From Thermothielavioides terrestris NRRL 8126 (Eukaryota; Ascomycota; Sordariomycetes; Sordariales; Chaetomiaceae): 64,000 nucleotides of DNA. The position numbers and the translations under genes are program-made. How positions within the stretch are numbered: the stretch's first letter is position 1; every line of letters begins with the position of its first letter. This document shows positions 44,284-55,549 of this stretch, one piece after another. The notes under the pieces were generated by a model. The model made no database searches. It had not been told where the DNA came from and saw nothing but the letters and a program-made list of their open reading frames with translations. The stretch spans positions 2,790,001 to 2,854,000 of the forward strand of contig NC_016460.1 in NCBI RefSeq assembly GCF_000226115.1, written 5' to 3'.

Positions 44284-46699
44284 CGCTGTCAGCGTTTTTC
44301 TGTCACTTTGTCACTTTCAGTTCTCGGCGAGTTGGTTGCATTGGCTAAGCTGAAAGGGGTGATTATTATTCCCCCCTCTCTCCTTTCTCCTTTTTTTTTT
44401 TTTCTGCACATTTTTTGCCAAGCAATCCTGGCCAGTCATCGGCGGCCCAATCATCTTCAAGCCATGGATGTGTGCTCCCTCGGGTCGAGTTGCCTCGTTC
44501 CCTTCACTCAGTGTTCTCGCTGAGATTGTTGTTTTCCTTCATGGCTGGGTGAGGGGGACCACTGTGGCGCTGTGAGATTGTCATGAATCGATTTTCTTCG
44601 CTTTCGCCCTTCTTTCCTCTTTTCTCCCTTCTTCAGCATCCTTTGTGTTAGCTGGCTGCCGGAAGGACGTGGCTTGGTGAGCCGTTGCTTGCAGACTGGG
44701 CAGTGGCTGACACGACGCGCCCAAAACAGACTGTGCAGCGCAACATTAACTACAATACCTACCTAACTGCCGGTTACTGTAGACTCAAGTTTGGCCGTTG
44801 CAACCATGCGCGCGGACCGCTTGCATCTTTGGTTCGGGCTGGCCTTCCGTTCCGTGTTTCGATGATGGCTTCCAAGGATCCGTTTCCGTCGTGGCCACTT
44901 TGAAGTGGGGAGCTGGCTGCACAGGAACGTCGCAGTGGGATTAATTGAGACTGCGGTGTTTGGCAGCTCGGAAGCAGCTGTGCTCTGCAACTACTGTGTA
45001 TTCCGTCCTCGCTACCGAGTGTATCAACTATCAAAAACACGGTGCCGCTGCGCTGGTTCTTCTGCCATCCCTGCGTCTTTTGAGCCAGGGTTCTTTTTCT
45101 GTCCATCCTTGCCCTGCCTGACAGGGAGGAAACATGCCGCTGCCGTGCCAGGAGCAGGGGCGCCGGAAACCCGCCCGAGCTGACAATATCGTGTGCCGAT
45201 GCGAGTGTAGTGTAACCCGCGTGCCGTGTCACTGAACCCCGGCTTACGGAGATATATCACGGGTTGTAATAATCCGTCTAGCCAGTCAACTGCAACGAAC
45301 GAAGTCTTCTGCGACCCCCCGCCAGCCTCGTCGTGTAGCTCATGTTGAGCATAGTACACGTGTAACTCTTCGCTCGGATTCGTGCCGCGGACTCGAGAGC
45401 TGACTGCAGTTGAGGCTTTCGAGGCGGCAGCTGTGGATGACTGAGGCTGACGACGGTTACGCCCAGGCTCAGGAGCTACGCAATAACAAATCGCCATTCG
45501 TATTCAGACAGTGGTTTACGGATTCAGGCCCACGACCTAGCCATGACCTCGCATTGTTCCTAATGTTGTCACCAGACATTCTGCTTAGACACATACCTGC
45601 CTGGCAGAAGAGTGGTGGGGGAGGCAAAGTAAGCAAGTAGTTAACCTTGACTACACTTGAAGTGTCGGACTAGGCATCGTGGAATCCGGATGCGTCAAAC
45701 CGTGAACACCTGCAGGTGCCGCAGATGACCAGTCCAAGCAACCCGAGAGTCAAGTACAACACTCGGTGTAACGAAAGAACGCTTGCCGACCGGGAAGCAG
45801 CAAGGAAGTACCGCCGTCCACTTGCCTTGTCGCATCATCATGACCATGAAGAGCCACACGACAGTACCTGGGAGCCCGAAGCAAACTTCCTCTCCCACAG
45901 CGAACGTCTTGGAAATCCTCCTACGTTCTAGGATCATAGTCAGGCCACCGAAACCGACCGGTTGGTAAGCAAATCCGAGTGAAACAACCGCTGAGGCATA
46001 AAAGGGGCGGAGGCACGCCGTCTTACAACGTCGGCGGCTCGAGTAATGCTTCTCAGCCCCCAACGGGGGCCCAATGTAAACTCAGAGGTTGTCGTGATGC
46101 CCGAAGCGAAAACCGGCCTCCGTTGAGGAGACATGCAGGAGAGACGGTCATAGGGTCAGATACCAGCCGCCCACAACAGAATTTGAGTCTCTCTTACTGC
46201 TACACAACAAGGGTGCAACACCAAGACTGGACTTGAACAGCATAGTGCATGTTATGGTGATTGAGCAGCCGAAACTGGCAGTCCGAGCCCACCATTTTCA
46301 ACAGGCTCGATCGTGCCCAAATGCAAACCAACTGTGTTGCTGGACCACCGCCGTTGGCCCCGCAAGCAGAGTGTTCCCCTTATCCGTACGGAGATACCTA
46401 GGTACACATCGAATATCACCACTTGTTCTTAGCTGCTCAGTTTCTCGCAACAGATCGTTGCCCCTCCAGGGCCCGTCTCATATCCCGTGTCACGTTTCCC
46501 GCCTCGAGTTCTGCCCGCTTCACGTCTCCCAGCATCACTCTCCGCCATGGAATCCATCGAATCGAGATCAGCATCTACTGTAACAACTTCTTCGACCACA
46601 CCAGTCACCACGGTACAAGACCTATCTAAGATGATCAATCACGCTGCGGTGAACTTCTCGCCGTCACAGATAGGGAGTATTGCCCCCTTTTTTCAACTT

Positions 46700-46985
46700 C
46701 ATAGAAGAAGTCCTAATAGAGGTGCGAAACTATTATAGCTTATAAAACTCAAACTATAGGCTCAAGTATTTAGACGGCTCTCCTAGCTCTTTCATTGAAA
46801 TCGAGCATAAGCGAGAGAATCGACACCACAAGTTCCATTTCTAGGCACTTATTTCGTCGAGATCTTAGCCCTAGAGAGGGCGACTTCGTCTCCCGCATTC
46901 AACACCTAGAGTATTATACAAAAAAATCTATAGAGACACAGTATAAGATAAGCAGCTAACTGCGTTCATCTTTGCATTTACTACA
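46700..46985. other. AT-richer stretch of unknown origin
   Basis: Composition drops abruptly to AT-rich relative to flanks and stops appear in all frames. A short open frame (46547-46738, starting MESIESRSASTVTTSSTTP) leads into it. It could be a decayed mobile-element fragment, but no diagnostic domain is readable. Confidence 0.3.
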
Positions 46986-46987
46986 TT

Positions 46988-47098
46988 GTTCTTTCTTTCT
47001 TTTTTTTTCTTTTTTGTTTTCTTTTTGTTTTCTCTTTTCTCTTTCTCTTTTTCTCTTCTTCCTTTTTTTTCTTTTTTTTGTTTTTTTTTCTTTTTTTT
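46988..47098. repeat. Pyrimidine tract (T-rich)
   Basis: About 110 bases of almost pure T and C on the + strand, only a few G. Non-coding; on the other strand it is a purine tract. Confidence 0.9.
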
Positions 47099-47729
47099 AA
47101 TCCTGCTACAAAAGTCTCAAATGCGCCATAAGGCCACACTTCTGGCCCTTAAGACAGGCGTGCCGCCAGTCTTTATTTTGGCATTCGTTCTTTTACGCTT
47201 CCTACACTCTACTTCACGGGGACTTTTTCTCATCCTTCCCCATCGACTGCTATGAGGCGGACCTCCACCCACTGTGGATCATCCACCCCCCTCTCCTCTC
47301 TGCAGGTGGCTTGCTTCCTCTCTCTCCTCCAGCACCGTCGAGATAGATCAACATCTTCGTTTTCCACTTCGCTGTTGCTCCCTGCATCATATGGCTGGCT
47401 GGACTATGGCAGCCGTCCGGGTGGGCGAGACACTCGACGATGTAACCGAGTCGGTGCGGTTTCGCTCTTAGTGACGCCAGCAATTTTAATCACTGAGATG
47501 AGGGTAGTAAGCATGTTGTCTAGTGTCTCGCTGGCAACTCGAACCTATGGATATCCTCCTTCTTCCTTGGGCAGTGCCAGCTGACCAGACCGCAACGGGG
47601 AGACGAGAGAGGCAAACCCACACATTTGAGAAGGACAGTAAACATGACTAAGTGTAATGCAAAAAGAGTCAATCTGGCTCAGCCGAGCCGAGCCTGTCGG
47701 GCAACAGTCAACGGGACGATGGTCCTCAT

Positions 47730-48982
47730 TCAACGGCGCCAACGGTTCAGATGTTCGCCGTAATCCGCCCATCCGTCTTGGTACCACCACAAGTCTCGCC
47801 CAGAGATGCCGGACGGCATGAGCTTACGCTTCCCGCTGAACCGAACAGCGTCGCCATACATCCCTCTGAAGAAGCCCTTCACTCGCCAAGCATTGGTCGA
47901 TTCCACCTCGAGCTCTCCTGTTCCCCGCACAGTCATGCCGGTCTCGGCTTCGCGGCCCCTGTACGTGAACTGAAGCGGCCTGCCTTTTCTCAGGCCATCG
48001 GCAGGCACATCAAGGAGCAGATACCCCTCGCAAATGCCCATGTCGAACCACCCCCAGACCTGGTTCCCCTCCAGGTCAGCATGCATGCGCAGGGCGACGT
48101 GCTGGGCCTTGTCTGGCAATTCGGCCTTGATGTCCTCGCTCGAGATGTCAAATACGCCTGTCAGGTAGAGGCGAAGCTGTTCGTCGTCGAACAAATCGCT
48201 TTCCTCGGCGGTGTCCTCTGATCCTTCTGACTCCGTGGAGGAGTCCTCATCTTCTTTCACTGACGGTGTCCCAGCTTGTGCATCAGCCGTGGAGTCAACA
48301 GTCTCTCCGGCAGGCGGCTGACGAATGGTCTCGTCTTCGCCAAAGAATTCATACTCATTCCACTCGTCGATGAAGCTCTGAAGGCTGCGCCCCACTCGCC
48401 GTGGGCCGAACTGAGCCTCTCCCTCAAACTTGCACGTGGCGTCTGTCGCCATGCCCTCGAAATGGCCGGAAATGTTGCGGGATCCAAACGTGATTTTGCC
48501 CTTTGTAATCAGCGGGTTGTTGAATACGGCGTCGGGCATCTGGGTGCATGTCCCCCTCCAGGTGAAGTCGAAAGAGGGCAGCTCAGCCTCATCGTCCCAG
48601 AACTCCGGCGGCTCCCGCTGCGGGCCGTGGTCGACCATCAGGATGCCTTTGAAGGTGCCCAGATCAAAGGCTCCCCAGATGCGGTCGTAGTCCCAGATGA
48701 CTTCCGACGGCGAGTGAGACATGAATGGCAAGAGATACATACAATTGGGTGAGGTCACGTACGCATCATCTGGAACCCATGGACCCAACCGGTCCGGCTT
48801 GCCAATTTCACCTTGTAGGTGCCCTGGATACCGTGCAAATAGATCCGGTCATCCTCCGACAAAGAAGGGTTGTTGACATAGGAGTTTGAGCGGAGGCTTG
48901 CCCAGGCGGCCTGGTACTTTTCCATGGCAGGGTCGGACTGGGTATAGTAGCGCCCGTTCTGGGGCGGCGGGGTCGTGGCCAT
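47730..48982 (-). CDS. Protein with two related ~110-residue modules, function unknown
   Basis: Exons 48982-48763 and 48700-47730 (62-bp intron, GTACGT donor) give 396 residues. I do not recognise the family. The striking feature is an internal duplication. The first module (about 75-175) reads IWGAFDLGTFKGILMVDHGP ... FTWRGT ... GHFEGM ... CKFEGEAQFGPRRVGRSLQS. The second (about 280-396) reads VWGWFDMGICEGYLLLDVPA ... FTYRGR ... GFFRGMYGDAVRFSGKRKLM. An acidic Ser/Glu-rich linker separates them. The repeated W-x-x-FD-x-G and F-x-G patterns suggest two beta-rich barrels or sandwiches. No signal peptide or membrane span is seen. Confidence 0.85.
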
Positions 48983-50302
48983 TCTTCTTTTCTTCTTTCT
49001 TGGGTCTCTGAGTAGCGTTCTCGAAGACAGCGAGAGTGAGCGAGTCGGCGGGCGTGGCGTCGCGACTAAAAGAGAAGGTTTGCCCAGGGAGAGCGGCAGC
49101 GAAGACGAAGATCTTGTGGGAGTAAGATGCAGGATGCAACTGGTGATGAATTGCGTGCGTGTTGTGGGAGTGGAAGGAAGGTCTGTAGGTGCAGTGGACT
49201 ACCATGGGTATTTTAGGGCACTCGCTCTGGGCTTGGGGAGCTGGAAATCCAATCCCCAGAACCACCAACCAACCACCTCGATCAATTCAGGCCTTTCAGC
49301 CGTTGTTCTTCAGGCCACTGCCACAGAGGAGAGGTGGGTGGATGACCCCACCTACCTACCTTACTGAGGCAAGCTTGTGCCACGCCCTCCTGAGGCGGAA
49401 TCACCACATCATCATCATCATTATCATCTTTTCTTCTTCTTCTTCCTCCTCTTCTTCTTCCTCCTCCTTCTCCTCCTCCTCCTCCTCTTCTTCGTTTATT
49501 TCTTCTTCCCTTCCTCCTTTTTTACCCTTTTGTTTCTTGCCTTTTGCTCTTCATTTTCCTTCTTTTTATTTCCTTTTTTATCTCTCCTTTTTTTCTCTCT
49601 TTTAATTGCACTTTGGTTTTAGGCAAAAGGTGAGATGCCCATCAACTATCATGTGACCGCTTTATATACATATGACTTCTAGAGGATAAGCCAAGTTACA
49701 GGCGGCAGTGTGCTTAATGGGGGGTACTAGAGCATGGACCTCTGCTTAGTGAACTTTGTTGGCGGGGGGAATCTAGGTACCTTAGAGAGAGTTGTTGTAC
49801 ACTTCACTATTAACTCCAAAGCAAGTTGGCGAACGCCGAGGCCTGTCATTAAAATCTTGAAGATGGTACTGTAGACTATCGCTAAACAAACGCTCTCAGG
49901 TTCTCTCTATGTCTCCTGCCACCGTCCCTAGACTAATCGTCACCGATGCTTGGCCCAAATCGCCAAAATCGCCACGCCTCTTCCGCTCTGTGCCCCCCTC
50001 ACCGTATCCAGAACTCGGAAACGCAAAGCACCTGCCTACACGGATGACCTCCGGAGCCGGGTCTGCCCGAGACACGGCTCCTCATGCCATCGAGGCACGC
50101 CCACCATCGGCCGGGGGCTCTGTCACTCCTGACTACACCTGTCTCGAGCTGCTTGGATTCTCACCACCTGAAGCGACCCCCTCCCTCTGGGATTGCCGCG
50201 TTCGCGCTGTCTGGAGGCCGACTCGGCCGTGATCGATCAACGCAAGGATCTGAGCCGCTCTCTGTCAAAAATGCTCTTCTACTGCTGCTGTTGCACCTTT
50301 TT
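48983..50302. other. Intergenic upstream of the 396-residue gene
   Basis: 1.3 kb between two genes transcribed leftwards. It holds a CAT run followed by a T/C tract (49407-49602). A 107-codon frame at 49909-50232 is not convincing. Nothing else seen. Confidence 0.5.
49407..49602. repeat. CAT run plus pyrimidine tract
   Basis: Short (CAT)n then about 170 bases of T/C-only sequence (CTT/CCT units). Relative to the 396-residue gene it is a purine tract about 430 bp upstream. Confidence 0.88.
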
Positions 50303-52826
50303 TCATCCCCCTTTCCGAATGGGCTGCAACCCAAAGATCTGATTTGCCGACAGCGCCGCCTCGCCGGCGCAATCGGCCGTGACCTCTCCAAAGAGGAAGG
50401 CGTTTCTCTCCCTGCTGGGGTTGTGCCGCTTCTTCTGGCCGCCGCTCGCCCCTCCGCTGCTGCTGGGCGGCCTGCCCGATGGGGGAGAAAACGGAGACGG
50501 CCGTGGCAAGGACGAGCTGGTTGTGTCTGGCTCCAGCATCCATGCGAACGATGACTGCGCCAGTGTTGACCTGGTCGGGATCGGGCCCTGTGGTCGCTGA
50601 GCCATCGGGGTGACAAGGACTTGGGACTGGGGAAGCACAGTCGGAACCGGCGGCGAGCCACTTTTAACCTCCGATTGGAGAGGTGGTAGTGTGTCGCCGT
50701 CGCCATGGATATCAGTGTCCATCTTGTCAAGCGTCTCAGTCTCCTCCCGGGTCTGCGATTCCTTTGGCGGAGAGGGTAGCGAACTGCTCGTCTTTCCCGA
50801 TTCCGGCGAAGACAATGCCGTTCGCGTCTCCTCCACGGCTGATGAAGTCATAACCACGGGAGTGGTGTCGAGTGCCACCGTCGGCAAACTGACCTCGGTA
50901 GGGTTCGAGATGGTCAGCGTACTAAGAGGAGGCAGCTCCTCTTCCGGAAGCGCAAGTGATGGATCTTCCAAACAAGCCTTGACAAACTGTATCTTAGCTG
51001 CCGCTACCTCGACAGTCTCGAGGTTCTTCTCCTTTTCACCCTGGAGTTCCGACGCTGCCAGCAGCTTAAGGTTGGTGACCGACTCGTCCAGCATGGCGGC
51101 CAGCCGACGGTTTCTCTTTTCCATCAACGTGATTGTCAGCGCATAATCCGGTGATGGCAGACCGGCTTCACCGAACAGGCTGCGCCCCCCTCTGGTCGTC
51201 GAAATGCGACTTTGCTGGAAGTCCTGGACGTTGCGGCGGATCTCGCCTACAGCGTCGCGGACAGCCTGGCTGATTCCAAGCTTTTCTCCCCTCTCTATCA
51301 TGTTCTTGGCGGCGCCCTGCAGCAAGGCCTCGACTCCGCCAGGCTGCTGCAGGATCCTCGCCGATGTCGACAGCGGCGATCTTGCGCCCAGGGTACGCTG
51401 TCGCAACTTGTTGAGTTTCGGAAATGATGGAGTAGATGTACGCGACGGTACCGGTACCGGCGTCGTGACGGACGTGTTTGACGGGCTCTTGCCGGTGTAC
51501 TTGAAGATTAGAGTGACACCGCCAGCGGCGTCGAAGTGTTCCTTGAGGTACATGGCGTCGTCAACGAAGGTATGGGGGCCATGCGGAGGCGACGGAGCGG
51601 GATATTTCAACATCAGCTGTAATGCAACCGAGTAATCTGCGTCGAGTACTGTTTATCCGGTTAGCACCATGCAGGCTGCTCCAGATTTAGGCAGTGCGCC
51701 TTACGCGTCCACCGGATTCTGAGGAGCATGGCGACGCAGATGAGGTCTATAAGCTCCAGATTGGGATCGTAGGCGAAGATCGTGTCCCAGAGTGTTAGTA
51801 ACTGGTCAAAACCAAACTCTCTGCCGAAAAGAAGCCTAATCCACCGGCTGGGTCACTGGGTCAGCCCCTGACTGACGGAGAAAGAGACGGGAAGGCGGGT
51901 TACTCACATGAGAAAGATCTGCGGCAGTACCTCGATGTTCCGCAGATGGTTTGCCAACTCCTCGTCTATCTTCATCAGGGCAACCTCGTGGATGTACTTG
52001 CTCCTTTCCACGATGGTGTTCCTTTGCTGTGCATCCACACTTGTGTCGCTTTCCACCTCATAAAAGCCACCGGCGCTCTCCATGAGCTTCGAGAAGAGAG
52101 CGAAGGCATCGTGCTCGACGAAGCTTGAGTCCAACATCTCGGCCAAGAGTGCCTCGGAGGGATCGTCAGAGACAACGGCCGCACGGTCAACCGCATCCTG
52201 GGCCACAACCCAGACAAGAGGAGCCAACAACTCGTGCATGCCCTGGCGGTAGCCGCCACCGGCGGGATTGAGCTTGCAGTAGAGAAACAGAATGTCCAGG
52301 ATGATGGTCTGGACGCGCTCTTCGTGATAAAAGGGGTCGTCGGGGAGGCGGCGGACATCCTGCAAGATCTCGGCGCGGACTGTCTCATCCTTGCGCACAG
52401 CAACCCAGGGCGACTCCGGGTCGTCGGCGAGGGGGTCAACGGAGAGGGCGGCGAGCTGCTCCGGGTGCCTGATGAAGCGCAAATGCTGCTCGCACAGGGC
52501 GCTGTACGATGCACGCGACTCGCGGGCGAGGTCCAGCCACTTGTCGGCCGGCGCACCCCTCCAGAGCAGGAAAGCTTTCCAGCAGACGGACCGCAGGCCG
52601 GCTGCGCAGGGGTTGCTGGGGCCGTTGAACTTGATGGCGCGTTGCAGATCGGGAATGGTGGAGCCGTCCTTGAACGTTTCGCCCCATCGTGATCTGCGCC
52701 GTTGTGAGCCAAGTGTTCTTACTGCGTAGTGCTTGCGACACGGCGGAATATAGGGGTAGGTATAGGGAATATGGCATTTGGCGCAGGCTGGGTTTGCACT
52801 CACCTTGCGTCGGCCAGCGATTTCAT
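50303..52826 (-). CDS. TBC-domain Rab GTPase-activating protein, TBC1D5-like
   Basis: Accelerates GTP hydrolysis by a Rab; TBC1D5 relatives act on Rab7 at endosomes with retromer. Exons 52826-52804, 52693-51908, 51847-51705 and 51648-50303 give 765 residues. Exon 1 is 23 nt (MKSLADA plus two bases). The TBC core (about 30-350) shows both catalytic fingers: I117-x-x-D120-x-x-R123 and Y156-R-Q158 in GGGYRQGMHE. It continues into IRWIRLLFGREF and ADYSVALQLMLKYP, joined across introns 2 and 3. The C-terminal half is Ser/Pro-rich with a helical stretch (LLQGAAKNMIERGEKLGIS). A PEST-like acidic region follows. It is head to head with the WGDF protein at 53582. Confidence 0.92.
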
Positions 52827-53581
52827 GGCTGCAGTATGACGCGCATGTTCCGGCAACGCAGCGGGTCAAATTGCAGTCTGGAGGTGAGTCGGCGTCGATC
52901 AAAGGTGCCAATACCGCCAGCGCGGTGGAGAAGGCACGTTGGCGACCTTTTGACTGCGATGCGAGCGAGTGATCGACTTCATCAGCCCTCGTTGAACGTT
53001 GAAATCGCCAGTCGTCAGTGGTTCGCATTCCATTGCCATTGCACTACGGGCGGGAGAGCTGTGGGTGGGGCTGCCACAATCCCCATCTGTCGCCCGCCGG
53101 CCAATCGGTGGCCTAAACCGGGGCCATCAGCCCCTGTCCCGGGTCCCCGGATTTGGCCGCCCCAGCATCCTCGTCCATCCGATTACCTGGCCGGCTTTTA
53201 ACCTCGAACGTCGTCTGCAGGTCGGGACACGCAGATCTAATCCGTACGCATGCAAACCAGGCGTGCGGTGATAAGAAGTGACTCATTTGCATCTTTTTCT
53301 GCTTGAAGCACCCAGATCCTGCTTCACTTGCGACGACACGTCGACAACGAAGCAGCCAGCAGGGCACCCTAAAGCTCCCCCTGCTTGTGCCTTGTGCAAC
53401 CCCACTCAGGGATCGGCAGCGCAACAGGTCTCATTCCTGGATGACGTTCGGGTCCTCCGATTACCTCCCGGGCCGTTTCGAACAACCTGGAACACATGTG
53501 GCAGCCATGTCTGCCTGCTCGACCTGTCGTCAGCATCCGCGAATCATAAGATCCCGAAGAAAACCAGAACGTTAAACCGTC
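52827..53581. promoter_or_regulatory. Divergent upstream region TBC / WGDF-motif gene
   Basis: 755 bp between opposing start codons, so it must hold both promoters and leaders. No assignable factor site; no gene seen. Frames open here are not conserved. Confidence 0.45.
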
Positions 53582-55549
53582 ATGTCGGCTGATCTTTTTG
53601 CCGCGTTCGGAGACCTGTCGCAGCCGCAGCAACAGGCACCGACGCCTCCGAAAAATCAAGGCGCGCCTCATCCCAGCACAGGCATCACCGTGCCGGTTGC
53701 GAGCGACCCCTTATCTTTCCTGGTCCCGGGACCCTCCGTCTCACAGACACAGCAGGGCAGCCAGAAGTCCACACCATGGCCTCCGCTTCAGCAGCCGACT
53801 GGGGGCCAACCCAGCTCCTGGCTCACTTCGCCCGTCAATGAGCCAGCGAAGAGCAATGCATGGGGTGATATCGGTAGCTCAGGAGGCATCGGGAGCGTCC
53901 AGGGTCAAACCATGCCGTTTCCTGCCGTCCAGGAGCCGGCAACAATGCAAGAGGACGATGATGGCTGGGGCGATTTTGAGGTGGCTCAGGACAGTTCGCC
54001 TGCACAGCCGGCTGCTGCCGCCAGCGCCAGCACCAGCACCAACCCAGCCCAACCCCGAACGCGTGTCATCAGGGCGTCGACCCTTGATCTGTTGAGCAAC
54101 AGGCTGCTAGATTTGAGTCCGGATACGTCAGCCCCCGAGCCCTGGCAGCAGCGGCCGTCTTGGGAGACGAACACCAGGACGCAACCGCCGCCAAAACCAG
54201 CCAAGCCAGCGCGCCATCCTGACCCAAACGTCCTCTTTGATGCCGATTTCGAGACGGAAAACGGCACGAATGGTGATGACGCCGATGAGTTCGGTGACTT
54301 CGTGTCAGGAACGCCTGCTTCCCGTGCTCCAGAAACCGCCCCGGCAGCGTCCGCTCTGGATCTCCTCTCCTTGGACTCGGCACCTGCAGCACCGAAGAAG
54401 CAGCCTCCAGGCTTGCTTCTGTCCAATGCAGCGTTCAAGGCAAACCCATCCTCTTACCCCGAAGCGCCCAAGTCCCCTTATGGTTCGTTCCAAGAACGAA
54501 AACCAGAACCAGTGAAGCAGCTCCAAGTGAGCCCTCCCAAGGTGACCAAGGTGCTTGAAGAATCCAATCAAGCCTCGCCATCGCCCGTCACCGCCTGGCC
54601 GACAGTCGAGCACGATGGATTTGGCGGCAAGTGGGAGGAGTTCAAGGATCTGCCAGAGACTTCAAGTCAGCCTGCTGCTGCCGCTAAGCCCCTTTCTAAG
54701 TTGAAGCCCAACTCAGCCTCCACGTCAGCCAGAGCCACGGCCTCAGACTGGGACTGGCAGGACTGGGGCGGAACAGAAGCCGCCCCATCCACCGAGCAAA
54801 CCACCGCGCAACGCCCGCCCACATCACGGCCCACCATCACCGCAACCGAAGAAGACAAGCCAGGTCCCCCGCCAACAAACATCCCGCCACCCGCCATCCT
54901 GCTCTCGCTCTTCCCGCAGCTCCTCGACCTTGCCTCCGCCTCCCTGCTCAAGCCACTGCTCACCCTCTCCCCCTCCTCGCCAGCCTACCAGCGCGTCCTC
55001 GCCTCCGAAGCCACGCTCACCTTCCTGCGGGGCTACCTCGCGCTGGCCACCGTCGCGGCCCGCCTCATCGCGGGGCGCAAGCTCCGCTGGCACCGCGACA
55101 AGTTCCTGGCCCAGGGCATGTCCATCTCGGCCGCCAGCCCCGCCGCCGCGGGCCAGCGCGGCATGAAGCTCGCCAGCGTGGACAAGTCGCAGGCGGCGCG
55201 CGAGGACCGCGAGGCCGCCGAGGTCGCGCAGCTGTGGAAGGCGCAGGTCGGCCGCCTGCGCGCCGTCGTGGCTGGCGTCAACGCCGCGCACGCGAGGGAA
55301 GGGGGCTCTGGCTCGGGCCCGGGCCTGAGGGTGCCGGAGATCGCGGTCGGCTTGGCGGTCAGCACGGCCAAGGGTGTGCCGACGGCGCCCAAGGCGTGCG
55401 TGGTCTGCGGGCTGAAGCGCGACGAGCGGGTCGCGAAGGTGGACGTGCAGGTGGAGGATAGCTTTGGGGAGTGGTGGGTGGACTTCTGGGGCCACCGGGA
55501 GTGCAGGAATTTCTGGCTCAGGCATGAGCGGGAGCTGAGACAGCGTTGA
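53582..55549 (+). CDS. Adaptor-motif protein with CxxC...HxxC tail (putative clathrin/AP accessory)
   Basis: Single exon, 655 residues. The N-terminus MSADLFAAFGDL and two acidic aromatic motifs, DDGWGDFE (about 124-131) and DEFGDFV (about 234-240), match the short peptides that bind the ear domains of AP-1/GGA adaptors. Further W-DWQDWGG and KWEEFKDL motifs follow. Most of the first 420 residues are disordered. The C-terminal ~200 residues are ordered: LLSLFPQLLDLASASLLKPL, then helices, then a possible zinc site C606-x2-C609...H638-x2-C641 next to WWVDFWGHREC. Family known to me only as fungal hypothetical proteins; a role in TGN/endosome clathrin traffic is inferred from the motifs. Confidence 0.8.
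   Translation: MSADLFAAFGDLSQPQQQAPTPPKNQGAPHPSTGITVPVASDPLSFLVPGPSVSQTQQGSQKSTPWPPLQQPTGGQPSSWLTSPVNEPAKSNAWGDIGSSGGIGSVQGQTMPFPAVQEPATMQEDDDGWGDFEVAQDSSPAQPAAAASASTSTNPAQPRTRVIRASTLDLLSNRLLDLSPDTSAPEPWQQRPSWETNTRTQPPPKPAKPARHPDPNVLFDADFETENGTNGDDADEFGDFVSGTPASRAPETAPAASALDLLSLDSAPAAPKKQPPGLLLSNAAFKANPSSYPEAPKSPYGSFQERKPEPVKQLQVSPPKVTKVLEESNQASPSPVTAWPTVEHDGFGGKWEEFKDLPETSSQPAAAAKPLSKLKPNSASTSARATASDWDWQDWGGTEAAPSTEQTTAQRPPTSRPTITATEEDKPGPPPTNIPPPAILLSLFPQLLDLASASLLKPLLTLSPSSPAYQRVLASEATLTFLRGYLALATVAARLIAGRKLRWHRDKFLAQGMSISAASPAAAGQRGMKLASVDKSQAAREDREAAEVAQLWKAQVGRLRAVVAGVNAAHAREGGSGSGPGLRVPEIAVGLAVSTAKGVPTAPKACVVCGLKRDERVAKVDVQVEDSFGEWWVDFWGHRECRNFWLRHERELRQR

Larger units (their letters stand above)
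35648..47729. other. 12-kb gene-poor region
   Basis: No gene supportable by homology or by clean exon structure. ORFs to about 235 codons exist but look like chance frames. It contains tandem duplications (38353-38430, 43021-43180, 44236-44283), a 14-bp inverted repeat (41887-42053), a TIR element (43798-44154), an AT-richer stretch (46700-46985) and a pyrimidine tract (46988-47098). TAGGTA and TATTCCGT-type motifs are scattered. The first part is the upstream region of the 841-residue gene. Confidence 0.6.

Noticed and set aside
46547..46738. Short Ser/Thr-rich frame before the AT-richer stretch, possible element gag-like start
   Set aside because: Only about 64 residues, then stops in all frames; no reverse transcriptase, integrase or transposase motif.
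49909..50232. 107-codon frame 3' of the TBC gene
   Set aside because: Good start context but no conserved content; short and in an AT/GC transition zone.
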